A stretch of 64,000 nt of DNA from Closterium sp. NIES-65 (taxonomy: Eukaryota; Streptophyta; Zygnematophyceae; Desmidiales; Closteriaceae), in assembly GCA_948144175.1 (NCBI GenBank), contig CANXME010000501.1, forward strand, positions 930,001 through 994,000, given 5' to 3'. Below the pieces are notes generated by a model. It ran no database searches and was not told the origin of the DNA. It was given only the letters and a program-made list of their open reading frames with translations. Within the stretch, counting starts at the first letter, position 1, and each line of letters starts with the position of its first letter. The translations under genes and the position numbers were made by a program. Shown here in pieces: positions 1 to 12,120 of this stretch.

Positions 1-1
1 C

Positions 2-3000
2 GAGGAGCAGGCCGCTGCCGCCGCGTCGTCCGTTGCCAACCCGGAGCCGGTTAAAACGCCGTCTTTCGTCATTCCCAAGAACAAAATATCGATTCCGGGG
101 CAATCGTTGGCGATCGTGCCGGTCGGGGGAAGCGTTACGAAAACTGGCGAGGAGGCGGAGGATGATAAGCCGAGGCGCCCTCGGAAGTACCGGTGGGGAC
201 CAGATCCGCTTCTGGATCCCGCGACGCGAAGGGGTCGCGCGCTGGCCATTCAGGTACGCCGTCGGTGTTTGAGTCTAGAGGGTTGTTAGTAAATATGAGA
301 TTAAAGACGTCATAGAAGCATTTGAAGAGATACTCGGATTCTGAGATGTTTTCTAAAGCTAAAATGTCAGATCTTGGACTAATTTGTGTGCGGAGCCGCA
401 AATTGATATCCCTCTTCTGAATTTGTTTCGCTGTACAGACGTGGGGTTTGTTTTGTGGCAATATGGTCGCCTTTTTTTTTTCTTTCCTCTCTTTGATTTC
501 GATAGATGGTTTCTTGGTTATGTTTCATCTGTTTGTATCTTTCTGCATACGCGAATCGAGCAGATCTCGTCACAGCTGGAGTCGAACACGCTGGAGATTG
601 ACGAGAAGGAGGCCACGCGCTCGCCGTTCCGGCTGTTATGCATTAAATTTTTATATCCGTTTTTTCCTCCTTTCTTTTTGTTTGTTCTCCTGCAGACACG
701 TATCGAGCAGATCTCGTCGCAGCTGGAGCTGAACACGTTGGAGATCGACGAGAACGAGGCCACGCGCTCGCCGTCCCCGCCGCCGATCTACGACAACATG
801 GGACAGCGCCTCAACACCCGCGATGTACGTTATTGCTGTTTGTGATCATAGTAAACCAGCTTGGTTTTTTCATATTCCATTCCACGCGCTCGCCGTCCCC
901 GCTGCCAATTTACGACAACATGGGACAGCGCCTCAACACCCGCGACGTACGTTACCGCCTTTAACTATCTGTCAGCGCCGAGTTGATTTTTTATTAACTT
1001 TTCTTTTCTCAAAATATCAATTGTTGGAATAAATCGTTCGTCTACGACATGGGCTAGGAACTCACACCACGACGTACGGTATTATCGTTGAGCAAATCAA
1101 CCGGCTTATGTCCTGTATCCTTTACCATCCATGATCCGCACTTGCCGGTCTCGTTTTTCGGCCCGGTTTTCTGCTTGTCCTGCGGAGCGATTAGGTTGAG
1201 GATTTCTGGACTTGTCAAACTTAAATTCACTAATTCGGATGTTCTGCCTCAAAACAAAAATCGTCCGTTTTTTTGTCTCCTTGCAGCAAAGGAAGCGCGA
1301 CCAGCTTGACATTGAAAAGCGCAGAGCAATAGGTATGGCCAGTCAGATTTACATGCTCAAACTTTTCCTGTTTCCCTTAGTTTTTTCCGTTATTGCGTCA
1401 GTATCTGTCTGTTTTAGTGGAACTCAACAACACTGTTTGGCTTCTCACACCGTTTCTTTTTTTTTCTTCTTCTTTTTTTCTTGACGATTTCCGTACAGCC
1501 GAGTGTATCAATCTCAACCCCCACTTCAAGCCACCTGCGGGTTACAAGCCTGTGCTGGAAGAGGCGAAGCTCTTTGTGCCGGTAAGTTGCAATACGAATT
1601 TTGCAAGATTTCAATTTCGGATACGAGTTCGCTGTTTTTGTATTTGCAAATTTCCGTGGGTTTTCTGTCGGGTAAGTCGCTGCCGAGTACGGTTTCTTAC
1701 AGCGGTAGCATTCCGTGCTGCCAGCCTAGTTGACTTCTCCCCATGCAACGCAATTTTTGAAAATTAGGTAGCAAGTCCGCAGTGTGAATTGGGAGTCCGT
1801 TAGAGATAGAAGGTAGTCGGCTAAGTTTGAGCCTGAGAAATCTAATTTTCACATTTCCAAACAATCCTTCTGTACTTCCCTGTGTCATGCGTTAGTCTGC
1901 TTTGCTTCGCAAGTGTTTTGCCAGTGGCGGTTGATGACATCCTTTAACGCGTACAGTTGTCCAGAAAGGCGTGGTAATTTCTCTGGCCTACACTGCACCA
2001 CGTGATGTTGCTGCTTTGCCCCTCCCTCGTCGTTGTTGCTATCTTTGTGGAGTTTCCTGACGTGTTGGTTTTTCTCTCTGCTGTGTTTTTTCTCGACTCC
2101 CCTTCTCGCACGCGCTGCGTCTCCCTCTTTTCCTACCCTCTTCCCTTTTTTCTTCTCCATCTCTGCCCATTTTCCTCCCGCTCCCCTTCTCGCCCCCTCT
2201 CCCTCTCCCTGCATTTCTCCCTCGCCCTTCCTCCTCCGCCCTCCCGTCATCCGCCCTTCCGCCTTCCGCGCGCCCTCCTGCCCTTCTTCCCCTGTCCGGC
2301 ATGCGTCCGTCCGTCGTACCGTCCCTATCACACACGTGTGTGCGCACTACCGCCGCCCTCCATACAATCACGAGCAGGTCAAGCAATACCCGGGCTACAA
2401 CTTCATCGGCCTCATTATAGGCCCGCGCGGCAACACTCAAAAGCGGATGGAACAGGTGAGCTCTTGTAGATCGTATTGAAGTGTCTTATGAGGTGTATGT
2501 TGCAGTCACGAGCAGGTCAAGCAATACCCGGGTTACAACTTCATTGGCCTTATTGTTTTTGTTGTGAAAAGGATACTAGGATTTTTTACCCCTTTTGTTT
2601 ATTTCTTCCCATTCGCCATGCATATGTCGTTCTTGATTTCACACTTACCACTAATAGTCTCTTACCTCCTTCGGTTTGCCCTGGTTGCAGGAAACGGGTG
2701 CTCGTATCGTGATCCGAGGGAAGGGCGCAACGAAAGAAGGAAAGGTAAGGCTGCTCTGTTGCTCGTCTGTACCCTATTGGCCTATCGCCCTGTCGCTCGT
2801 CTGTACCCTATTCGCCTATCGCCCTGTCGCTCGTCTGTACCCTATTGGCCTATCGCCCTGTCGCTCGTCTGTACCCTATTGGCCTATCGCCCTGTCGCTC
2901 GTCTGTACCCTATTGGCCTATCGCCCTGTCGCTCGTCTGTACCCTATTGGCCTATCGCCCTGTCGCTCGTCTGTACCCTATTGGCCTATCGCCCTGTCGC

Positions 3001-4567
3001 TCGTCTGTACCCTATTGGCCTATCGCCCTGTCGCTCGTCTGTACCCTATTCGCCTATCGCCCTGTCGCTCGTCTGTACCCTATTGGCCTATCGCCCTGTC
3101 GCTCGTCTGTACCCTATTGGCCTATCGCCCTGTCGCTCGTCTGTACCCTATTGGCCTATCGCCCTGTCGCTCGTCTGTACCCTATTGGCCTATCGCCCTG
3201 TCGCTCGTCTGTACCCTATTGGCCTATCGCCCTGTCGCTCGTCTGTACCCTATTGGCCTATCGCCCTGTCGCTCGTCTGTACCCTATTGGCCTATCGCCT
3301 TGTCGCTTCTAGTCGTTGTTCATATCTGTTGTCCTACGACGCCCTGTCGTCGTAGAACCAAGGACCTGGCGGGAGCGAGCGTGGACCTGCATGTGCATTT
3401 GCGCTGCCCATCCCTCCCTTGGTCCCTCTCCTTTGTATCGTCTCCGCTTGCTTCTCTACCCTCTTTATCAGGCAGAAGGACAAGTATCAGGAGGGGGCGA
3501 GCGAGGACCTACACGTCTACATCTGCACTGCTCATCCCTCCCTCGCCTGCGCTGCTCATCCCTCCCTCGCCTGCACTGCTCATCCCTCCCTCGCCTGCGC
3601 TGCTCATCCCTCCCTCGCCTGCGCTGCTCATCCCTCCCTCGCCTGCGCTGCTCATCCCTCCCTCGCCTGCGCTGCTCATCCCTCCCTCGCTTGCGCTGCT
3701 CATCCCTCCCTCGCCTTGTTCCTCTCTTCCTGACGTTTCGCTCGTTTCCCCTAATTTTCTCACCCCTGCAGAAGGACAAGTACCAGGAGGGAGCGAGCGA
3801 GGACCTGCACGTGTACATCTGCGCTGATAAGCTGGAGAAGGTGGATGCTGCTGTTGACATGATCGAACCGCTCTTGACCCCCATTGACGTGAGTAATAAG
3901 CGGTCACCAGGTAAGTGCGTGCAACAGCCGGGTTACCAGCTGTTCTTGACAAAAGGCGGGTGAACAGAGGGAGCGAGTGAGGATCTGCACGTGTACATCT
4001 GTGCTGACAAGCTGGAGAAGGTGGATGCTGCTGTTGACATGATTGAAGCGCTGCTCGCCCCCATCGACGTGAATAACAGGCGGGTTACCAGGTGGTTGAG
4101 TGCGTGTAACTGGCTGGGTAAAGGGAGTGAGGATCTGTATGTGAACATCTGCGCGGACAAGCTGGAAAAGGTGGATGCTGCTGTTGACATGATCGAACCG
4201 CTGCTTACTCCCGTAGATGTGAGTAGTGTGTGTGCGTACACCTGGTCACTGTGTTTGTGTTCTGGTAGCACCCCCCTTTGATGGTTTGGCTGCTGACAAG
4301 CTGGAGAAGGTGGATGCTGCCGTTGACATGATTGAACCGTTGCTTACACCCATTAACGTGAGTAAAAAGCGTGTGACCAGGTAGGTTTGTGTATCATCTG
4401 GTTACCAGCTCTTACCTTATCACTGAATGTGTGGATACTGTCGGCATGATTGAATTGCTGCTCACACCCATTGACGTGAGTAACAGCAGCAGCAGCATGT
4501 GTGCTTCCTGTGCGGCCAGCGAGATTGAAGAAGGGTTTTGAGACGTCTCACACCCATTGACGTGAGT

Positions 4568-4610
<43 letters not shown>

Positions 4611-7600
4611 TGTGTGCTTCCTGTGCGGCCAGCGACTCTCACAGTGCTCATTCGACCTCTCCGTTCCTCTCTTTTCCTTTTCTTTTCTCTTACCAACAGG
4701 AATGGAGGAACATTCACCGGCGCAAGCAGCTGAGAGAGCTCGCGCTGATGAACGGAACGATGAAGGACGTGCAGCAGGTGTGCTTCCTGTGCGGGGAGGC
4801 CGGCCACAAGGACTTCCAGTGCCCCAAGGAGAAGCTTCAGACCTTCAATGCCAAGGTCAGTAACCCGGTGGTAACCAGATTGTAACCCAAGGTAGGGTAG
4901 GTGCAAACTGTAGAGCAGTAGCGCCAAGAGCGCCAGCAGCAGCAGGTGTGTGCTTCCTGTGCAGCGAGCCGGGCCACAAGGACTTCCAGTGCCCCAAGGA
5001 GAAGCTGCAAACCTTCAACGCCAAGGTCAGTGTTACTTTGTGGTAACCAGGTGGTAACCAGGTGTAGGGCAGGTGATAGCAGCAGCAGCACCTACAGCAG
5101 CAGGTGTCCCACTAAGAGCTGGTAACCCCGTGGTAACCATGTGGTAACAAGAGGTAGGGCAGGTTGTAACCCTATGAGCTCAACCACGAGCCGGGTCACA
5201 AGGACTTCCAGTGCCCCAAGGAGAAACTGCAGATTCTCAACGCCAAGGTCAGATGGTAACCAGAAAGTAACCTGATGGTAACCAGAAAGTAACCTGATGG
5301 TAACCAGAAAGTAACCTGGTGGTAACCAGGTAAGGATTCCCAAACACCTATGTGTGATGGCTGGCTGTCAACGCTCCTGCCTATGCTTTCAAGATTCTTA
5401 AGAATAATCACCTGTATTGAATTTTTTCACACCCACCTGTGTCTGCCTGTGTTGTTGCCCATGTGTGGTGGTGATTGCAGGTGACGTGCGCCATCTGCGG
5501 AGATGGAGGCCATCCGACTGTTGATTGCCCCAGAAGGAGGGCAGGAGGGCCTCCGGTATGTGCCATTCCTCTCCTAGCCTCGCCATCTTTCTCTCCCGTG
5601 CATGTCTCTCTCTCTGCCTACCCCTCTCTTCCTCCCTCCATCTGTGGGGATGTGTCTGCCTACCCCTCTCTTCCTCCCTCCATCTGTGGGGATGTGTCTG
5701 CCTACCCCTCTCTTCCGCCCTCCTCCATCTGCGGAGATGGAGGTCATCCGACCGTTGATTGCCCCAGAAGGAGGGCGGGAGGAGGGCTGCCGGTATGTGC
5801 CCACCCCTCTCCTAGCCTCGCCGCCTTTCTCTCCCGCGCATGTTTCTCTGTCTGCCTACCCCTCTCTTCCGCCCTCCTCCATCTGTGGGGATGTGTCTGC
5901 CTACCCCTCTCTTCCGCCCTCCTCCATCTGCGGAGATGGAGGCCATCCGACCGTTGATTGCCCCAGAAGGAGCGCAGGAGGCCCCCCCCACTAAGTTCCT
6001 ATCTCTCCTCTACCGATCCCGTTGTACCTACCTTGTCCCTCTGCTCTGCCTGCCTGCCTCTACCCATCCCCCTCTACCTACCTCTGTCCTTCAACTCTGC
6101 ATTTGTGCCTACTTTTCTTCTTCTCGCAACCCGCCTTCCCCCCTCTCCTCAAGTGTTTCCGTTTTGCTTTCGCGTAGCGTTTGTTTTCCCCTGCTGATCT
6201 TGCTCGTGCTTCTTAACCGTCTTCCTCCCACAGGGCAAGGGCATGGACCAGGAGTGTCAGTCATTCCTCAGCGAGATCAGCGGCACAGGCGGACCAGACG
6301 GAAGGGACGACAGTAGGCGTCAGCAGCTACCTCACTCTGCCCCTCCCCCGGGTGCTTCCCTTTCTCTCCTTCCTTTCTCCTCCCACAGGGCAAGGGCATG
6401 GACCAGGAGTATCAGTCCTTTCTCAATGAAATCAACGCCCGCACCAGTCGGCTCTGTGTGTCTTACCAGCTGTTTACCTTTTCCCGTCCCCCTCTCCTGT
6501 GCTCCCGTCTCTCTCCTTCCTTCCTCCTCCCACAGGGCAAGGGCATGGATCAGGAGTATCAGTCCTTCCTCAACGAAATTAACGCCGGCAGTGGTGGACC
6601 GGACGCGAGGGGCGATGGGAGAGGGGATGGAAGAGGTGACGGTAGGGGGGATGGTAGGGGGGATGGCAGGGGGGATGGCAGGGGGGACGGCAGGGGCGAT
6701 GGCAGGGGCGGTTATGGAGATCGGAGGGGTGGAGATGGGTACAGGGGTGGTGGTGATGGGTACAGGGGCGGGGACGGGTACAGGGGTGGGGATAGTTACA
6801 GTCGTGGTGGTTACAGCGACATTGGTTATGGTGGTAACCGCGGGGGGCCAGGGGGAGGGGGGGGAGCGCCGGGGGGAGGTTCTTATCCCCCGGGGCGGGG
6901 TCCCCCAGGGGGTCCCCCCCCCGGGTCCTATCCCCCGCCAGGCATGGGCGGACCTCCCCCCGGCCGCCCCGCGCCCTCGTCCTTCCCCCGCCCGTTCGCC
7001 CCAGGGCAGGGTCCCCTGGGGATGCCAGGTCAGCAGCCAGGTCAGCAGGGAGGAAGCGCGTACAGCCACGTGGGCATGCCAGGTCAGCCGCCCATGCGCC
7101 CGAGCTTGACTCCTGGTCCGCCTATGGTCCCCCGGGGGCAAGGTCCCCCGCCTGTGGGGGGGTATCCTGCAGGGGGGGCGGGGGGAGCGCCCCCGCCTGG
7201 GGGCCCGGGGGGAGCGCCCCCTCCCCCAGGCCCTGGGGTGTATGGTCAGCAGCAGCCGTCGCCGCAGCAGCAGCAGTCTCAGTACCCGCAGCAGCCGCCG
7301 CAGCAGCAGCAGTACCCTCCTCCCCAGCAGCAGCAGGGGTACCAGCCTCAGCAGCAGCAGCCGTACGCGCCGCCGCATCAGCAGCCGGGTCAACCGAGTC
7401 AACCCGGTCAACCGCCGTCCAGCCAGCTGGCCTGGGGGGATGATCGCGCCAGCAAGCTGCCGAGAATGGACGGTGGGCCGACAGACGCCCCTTCCTCTTA
7501 CCCGCCGCCCCAGCAACAGCAGACAGGACAAGGAATGCCGCCCCGGCAGCGCACAGGGATTGGGTATCAGGCCCCTCCTCCTGGCCCGTCTGGTCCGTCT

Positions 7601-8236
7601 GGGTATGGCCCGCCCCGCCCCGCACCTGGATACGGACCTCCCTCCGGACCTCCTTCCGGACCTCCATCCGGACCTCCCTCTGGTCCTCCCGGGCCATCTG
7701 GACCAGCCGGGTATGGCCCTCCTTCCGGACCTCCCTCCGGACCTCCAGGACCATCTGGTCCGGGATACGGGGCGCCTCCGCCAGGCCCGTCCGCGGGGCA
7801 GAGCTATGGGGCCGCACAGGGGCAGGGGTATGGGTCCGCGCAGGGGTCTAGTGCGGTGCAGGGGTATGGGCAGGGGCCGGCGCAGGGGTCCGCGCAGGGG
7901 CAGGGGTATGGGTCCGCGCAGGGGCAGGGTCCGCAAGGATATGCGCCTGGTCCAGCCCCAGGGGGAGGTTATGCCTCCCCTGCTTCCGCTGGCCAGCAGT
8001 ATCCGCCACAGCAGCCTCCCCAGCAGCAGCAGCAGCAGCAGCAGTATGGGATGGCTCAAGCAGGAGGGGCAGCGCCCGCTCCCCCCGCCTTCCCCCCTCC
8101 GCCGCAGCCCAGCTCCCCCCCGCCCCCGCCTCCGCCTCCGCCCAGCAGCGGGGACTCCCCTCCCCCGCCTCCCCCCACAGACCAGCCCGCGCCCCCGCCC
8201 ATGCCCCCTACCGCGGGCGCCTATGGTGCTCCGTCG

Positions 8237-8270
<34 letters not shown>

Positions 8271-8275
8271 CGCCT

Positions 8276-8312
<37 letters not shown>

Positions 8313-9049
8313 GGCAGCAACAGCAGCAGCAGGGGCAGCCGGGGCAGCAGGGTGGCGGGTTTTATCAACCCCAGCAGCAGCAGCAGCCTCATGCAGGCGG
8401 GTTTGTAGCAGGAGGAGCAGCAGCAGGGGGAGCAGGAGCAGCAGGGGCAGGAGCCGCAGGAGGAGGGCCTGGGGCAACTGGACCCGGGATGGGGGGACCA
8501 ATGGGGGGCGGAATGGGGGGAAACATGGGGGGAGGCATGGGCTATGCCCCCCCCAGGGGTCCGCCTACGGGGCAGCCTCCTTTCACCCCCCCTGCTGGAG
8601 CTCCCCCTCCCTACATGCCCGGCCGCCCCCCCATGCCGGGCGGCGGTTACGGTGGTAACCAGTTCGCCCCTCCCCCTCAGTGGGGGCCTGGGACCCCCCT
8701 GGGGTTCGGGGGACCTGGTGCTCCCCGCCCTGCCTGGGGGCCTGGGGGAATGGGGGGCCCGGGGGGACCGGGGGGAATGGGGGGAATGGGGGGACCTAGG
8801 GGGCCTGGGGGAGCTTCCTCTTCCCCCTTTGGCCCTGGTGGCGCTCCTGGGTTTGGGCTAGGGGGTCCGCCTCGCCCTTTCCCCGGGGCTATGGGGGCGC
8901 CCAGGTTCCCTGGTCCGGGTGGTTACCAGCCGGGGGGTCCGGGTTTCGGGGGTGCTAGGCCTTCTGCTGCTCCCCCTGCGACTGGAGGAGGACAGGGAGA
9001 AGAAGATGCCGAGTATGAGAAGCTGATGGCATCGATTGGGGTGCAGTAG
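2..9049 (+). CDS. SF1: Branch-point binding protein / splicing factor 1 (3' part, ten exons)
   Basis: Exons inferred from GT/AG and phase: 2-253, 696-824, 1287-1332, 1499-1581, 2378-2455, 2691-2744, 3772-3888, 4700-4855, 5481-5555, 6536-9049; about 1,167 residues, 5' end outside the window. SF1/BBP binds the intron branch point and U2AF in early nuclear spliceosomes. Visible in order: a basic stretch ending in Trp (RRPRKYRW) like the U2AF-ligand motif, an SPSP motif before IYDNMG, a KH domain with [11 protein letters not shown] and the QUA2-like [13 protein letters not shown], then two CCHC knuckles ([14 protein letters not shown] and [14 protein letters not shown]). The KMD..EYQ-like [15 protein letters not shown] follows, then an RGD/RGG stretch and a long Pro/Gln/Gly tail. 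Two knuckles and the EYQ motif are plant-type, but I see no C-terminal RRM, which land-plant SF1 usually has. The KH and zinc exons are flanked by decaying copies. Confidence 0.9.
545..1078 (+). repeat. Partial copies of the SF1 SPSP exon
   Basis: Around the real exon (696-824) lie a 5' half-copy (about 545-626, [14 protein letters not shown]) with no donor, a 3' half-copy (about 882-946, ending LNTRD followed by GTACGT), and a heavily decayed remnant near 1044-1078 with a frame break. The real exon is the only copy with acceptor, open frame and donor. Confidence 0.75.
2505..2560 (+). repeat. Truncated copy of the SF1 KH exon
   Basis: About 50 bp repeats the start of exon 2378-2455, including the upstream CACGAGCAG acceptor context and codons for [13 protein letters not shown], then stops matching. 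It has no donor and lies inside the following intron. Confidence 0.75.
2763..3308 (+). repeat. 34-bp intronic minisatellite, about 16 units
   Basis: A 34-bp unit beginning TCGTCTGTACCCTATTGGCC is repeated head to tail about 16 times with only one or two base variants (a TTC for TTG in a few units). It fills the intron between SF1 exons 2691-2744 and 3772-3888. It stays open in all three forward frames because 34 is not a multiple of 3, so the long ORFs across it are artefacts. Confidence 0.95.
3467..3718 (+). repeat. KH-exon fragment followed by 24-bp minisatellite (about 8 units)
   Basis: Positions 3467-3527 copy the first half of exon 3772-3888 ([17 protein letters not shown]) with its own CAG. 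The copy then runs into a 24-bp unit starting CTGCTCATCCCTCCCTCGCC repeated about eight times. A weaker copy of the same exon start is at about 3360-3410. Confidence 0.85.
3960..4565 (+). repeat. Five decaying copies of the SF1 KH/QUA exon 3' half, each with a donor
   Basis: Copies at about 3967-4068, 4120-4218, 4294-4358, 4428-4473 and 4544-4562 repeat progressively shorter 3' parts of exon 3772-3888 ([22 protein letters not shown]). Each is followed by GTGAGT or GTGAAT. Clear acceptors are missing, except a possible one before the first copy. Confidence 0.85.
4567..4609 (+). repeat. (AGC)n microsatellite
   Basis: About 14 uninterrupted AGC triplets in the SF1 intron just upstream of exon 4700-4855; a short AGC run also sits at about 4483-4495. 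Confidence 0.95.
4930..5250 (+). repeat. Two part-copies of the first zinc-knuckle exon
   Basis: At 4948-5026 the sequence encodes [20 protein letters not shown] and ends in NAK plus GTCAGT. At about 5185-5249 only the part from EPGHKDFQC on is kept, again followed by a GT donor. These copy the 3' part of exon 4700-4855. A 20-bp GTAACC-rich repeat (about 5250-5330) lies downstream. Confidence 0.85.
5560..5990 (+). repeat. Second zinc-knuckle exon copies embedded in a CT-rich minisatellite
   Basis: Two further copies of the [15 protein letters not shown] coding block (about 5727-5791 and 5925-5988) follow exon 5481-5555. They are separated by about five units of a repeat containing TGCCTACCCCTCTCTTCC. 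The repeat unit itself includes ATCTGTGGGGATG, so it seems to have grown from the 5' edge of the exon copy. Confidence 0.8.
6234..6535 (+). repeat. Two extra copies of the start of the last SF1 exon
   Basis: The segment TCCCACAG plus codons for GKGMDQE-QSFL-EI occurs at 6234, 6390 and 6536. The third copy opens into the long terminal exon. The first two have usable AG acceptors but no obvious donors. Confidence 0.85.
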
Positions 9050-9380
9050 AGTGTGGAAGGAGAGAACAGTATCAGTCACAGGGATGTTATAGGTGGTGTT
9101 TGCAGCGGTGTGTACGAGAGGCTGGGGTGGCAGAGGAGCGTTGATGTGCACGCTGTGACCAACCTGTGTGTGTGAGGGGGCAGGGGGAGGAGGAAGCTTC
9201 GGAGTGTGAGAAGCTGATGGCGTCAAATGGTGTGCTGTAGAGGAGAGGACTGGCTGAAAGGGAGGTAACAGGTGCAGGGGTGTTCCGGAGGTTGCAGGGT
9301 GTGGAGGAGTGGCTGTGGTGGCAGAGGGGTGTAGATGGGTGTTGCTATCTGTGACCAACCCCTGTGAGCAGGCAGGGGGG
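9050..9380 (+). repeat. About 190-bp tandem duplication of the SF1 3' end
   Basis: The last codons ([11 protein letters not shown], stop) and about 130 bp of 3' UTR are repeated. The second copy at about 9186-9240 again encodes CEKLMASNGVL and a stop. The following GTGACCAACC and GGCAGGGGG blocks occur in both. Confidence 0.75.
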
Positions 9381-12120
9381 AACGGTTGATTTGGAGAATT
9401 TGTTGGTGTGTAGGTCTGATTTCCGTGTGGAGCTAGGTTTTCCTGTCTAACTCCTGCCCTGACGCTCCCTCTCCCCCTCCCCCCCTCTCCTCCCTTAGTC
9501 GTTCCCGCCTCTCCTCCCCTCCACCTCCCCTCCCCCCCTCCTTCCTCTTTCCCCTTCTTCCTCCCCCCCCCCCCCCCTGTGTCGCACTCTTTTCTGGTTC
9601 GTTATGGGATTCACTACTTGTGGTGGTTAGGAAGGGTATGGATGCGCTGTTATGATAAAATGGTTTAAATGTTCAAGATGCTATTCTTTTGCCTGTATTG
9701 CTTGATGCTGCGAGCCTCCACCCGAACTAATTATTGCAGTACAGTAACCCTCCGTGCGTTTGCATGAATGGCATCCGCTTTGTGCATTATCGGACTCGCC
9801 CGTGACGAGTTGGATTGATGTGCCCATGATCTCATGCGTGAGACCTCCGCATCGTCCAGTCAACAAATTTCTTGCACACGCCAGCTATCGTGCATAACTG
9901 CCAGGTGTGCATCCATGTTTGCGGCTGGATTTTGCAATTCCACGAACCTTGGGCGGAATGACTGTGGCAGTGAGCTGCTGGATTTTGCAATTTCACGGTG
10001 ATTGGGCGGGGATGCGGGGAAGGCCCACCACATCCCAGCAGTGACGGGCTTTCACTGTGTTCTTTCGCTTCTTTCGCTCGCCGAAGCAGAATCGGTATTT
10101 GTGCTTGCAAGCGATGTGAGCGAACGCTGGCGGCAGATCAAAGCTCGTAACCGTGCTCACCCCAGTAGATCGTGGCAGCAAGTAAGTTCCAGGGTTGAGA
10201 GTAGGGGCGCTTGCGCCCCCTGAGCACGAAATGTTATTCTGCTAGGGTTGAGTTGAGAGGGGCGCTTGTGCCTTGAGTACGAAATGTCCCTTCTGCGAAT
10301 CTCTTGAGTTTCGGAGACTCCGGGTCGCAGGAAAAAAAGTCGCATCCCATGTTCCTGGGCAGGCTGAAACCTCACCTGAAAAACTGTCGCTTGCGCGAAG
10401 GATCTTGTATCCAATCAGAGGGCAAGCGATGTCAAATTTGAAATGCCTCCAATCACGCTCCGTGTTGCCCTGCCAGGGTCGTATCGCTGCCTCCCCTCGC
10501 CAGTCCGAATCGCTGTTCTAGTCTACAGTGGGTGTACATGTACAGTATTGGAGAATGCCCTTGACTTGTGTGGTCAGTATGATTAAACCACGTTCACTGA
10601 ATACCAGATGCCAGAATTGCAAGGCTCTGTAAACTACATGTTTTTTGTGAGGGATATTGGATAGCGACCCTGCAAATCACCAATCTGTGGGGGAGATCTG
10701 ATAACTAACATGTTTCGCAACCACTGTCGACACTGTACGCTGTCTCCTTTTGCCGGGGCTCTTTTCAGCATTCCTCCTCCCTAAGTAGACCACTCTATTT
10801 CTGGAATGACAGTGACAGTAGAAGTCGACAAGCTACTAAATGCCACTGGCGTGTTCCCTTTAGAGTGGGTTGGCGGGAAGGGGAGGAGGGCAGGAACAAA
10901 TATCCCCACGTTTGGTTGCGTTCGAACTGAAATTATCTTCAGGGGAACGTCTCCACTTATCCCACACAACCAGTGACCTTATTTAGTAGTTCCTCTTCAC
11001 ACCCTCTCACCCACCCAACTTTCTCATCTCAAGTGCAGGATTTCTGCTGGGTTCGATGGGAGCATGTCCGAATCCTGCAGAAATAAATACACTGCTAAAA
11101 TACATACGTAGTGCAGAGAAAGCCCCAGAAAATTGTTGAGTACGTCGCCGGAAACACACTACGGTGCCGGGTGAACCTAGATTACCGCTCTGTTTCCGCA
11201 AGTCCCCCAAAACAAATCATGGTTCAAAACACTCTGCTGCTGACCCCCCTGGCTAGCAGTCTGTCGGAAGGGGATGAGAGGCTTCCTCTCTTCCTTCCCC
11301 ACCTTCCCCCGTTCCTTCGATCTTCCCCCATTCCCAAACATTCCCCCCCTCCCCTTCCGCTGAACTGTACTCCCCCCACACCTCCTCCTCCGCTCCCCCT
11401 CCGTTGTTTCCCAAACTTCCCTCGCTTTCCCCCTCCTTCCCTGTCCCCCTCCCTTTTTCCCCCAACCAATCCGCCAGCACATTTCACACAGTGCCTCCGC
11501 TTCGCGTTCAAGCGCGACTGTATTCCGCCTTCCCCTACCTGCCCGCCGACGTCACCCTCCAAGAAGTGACTCGCAACACTGGCAGCCACCCACTCACCTG
11601 CTCTGCCTGCTCGCCTCGTCTTGTTGTCACGTCTATCTAGCTTTCACCACTTTCGTTTGCGCCTGCTCCCGCGCGCGCCTGTCAAGAAGCACCCTCCTGC
11701 CTACGGCTTTCTGCCGCCTTCATGCTCCTCCTCTCCCCTCCTCCCCTCATCCTGCCCTCCTCCCTCACTCGTTCCTCGGGCCTGCATCAGCAACACTCTC
11801 CACTCCAACATCCGCCGAACGAAACCTGTTGACCGTCGCGGTGATAATTTCAGGTGAAGTAGAAAGAAAACACACGAGGCGAGACGAGACATTACAGACA
11901 GACAGCATCAAAGCATCACAGAGCATCACGTGGGACAGAACGAGACATCCGAGAGACGTATGAGACAGGCAAGAACCTTGCTCCCTCACATCACGGCCCT
12001 AATTCTGCATCGCAGCGGTTTAGTGGAAAACTGTATTTCTGCTTCCATTTGACCGTCAGTCAAGGGCACGGTAGGGACTCTGTCATTTCGCTGCTTCCCT
12101 CCTCCTGAGCTTGGACCTGC
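9381..12120. other. Intergenic region, no gene recognised
   Basis: Contains a pyrimidine-rich tract with a run of about 14 C (9440-9590), an imperfect duplication of about 65 bp (10190-10305, shared GGGGCGCTTG and ACGAAATGT blocks), and a second C/T-rich stretch (11280-11470). ORFs here are short and show no recognisable motif. SF1 3' processing signals must lie near the start but none is clear. Confidence 0.5.

Noticed and set aside
2763..3308. Possible CRISPR-like array
   Set aside because: Head-to-tail identical units without variable spacers, in a eukaryotic intron.
2564..3355. Long ORFs across the 34-bp repeat (up to 383 codons)
   Set aside because: The 34-bp period shifts the frame each unit and lacks stops, so all forward frames stay open; the region is an intron between phase-matched SF1 exons.
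6332..8392. 686-codon minus-strand ORF opposite the SF1 tail
   Set aside because: Antisense shadow of a Pro/Gln/Gly-rich exon: its Leu/Arg-rich translation follows from the simple repeats, while the plus frame continues conserved SF1 motifs.
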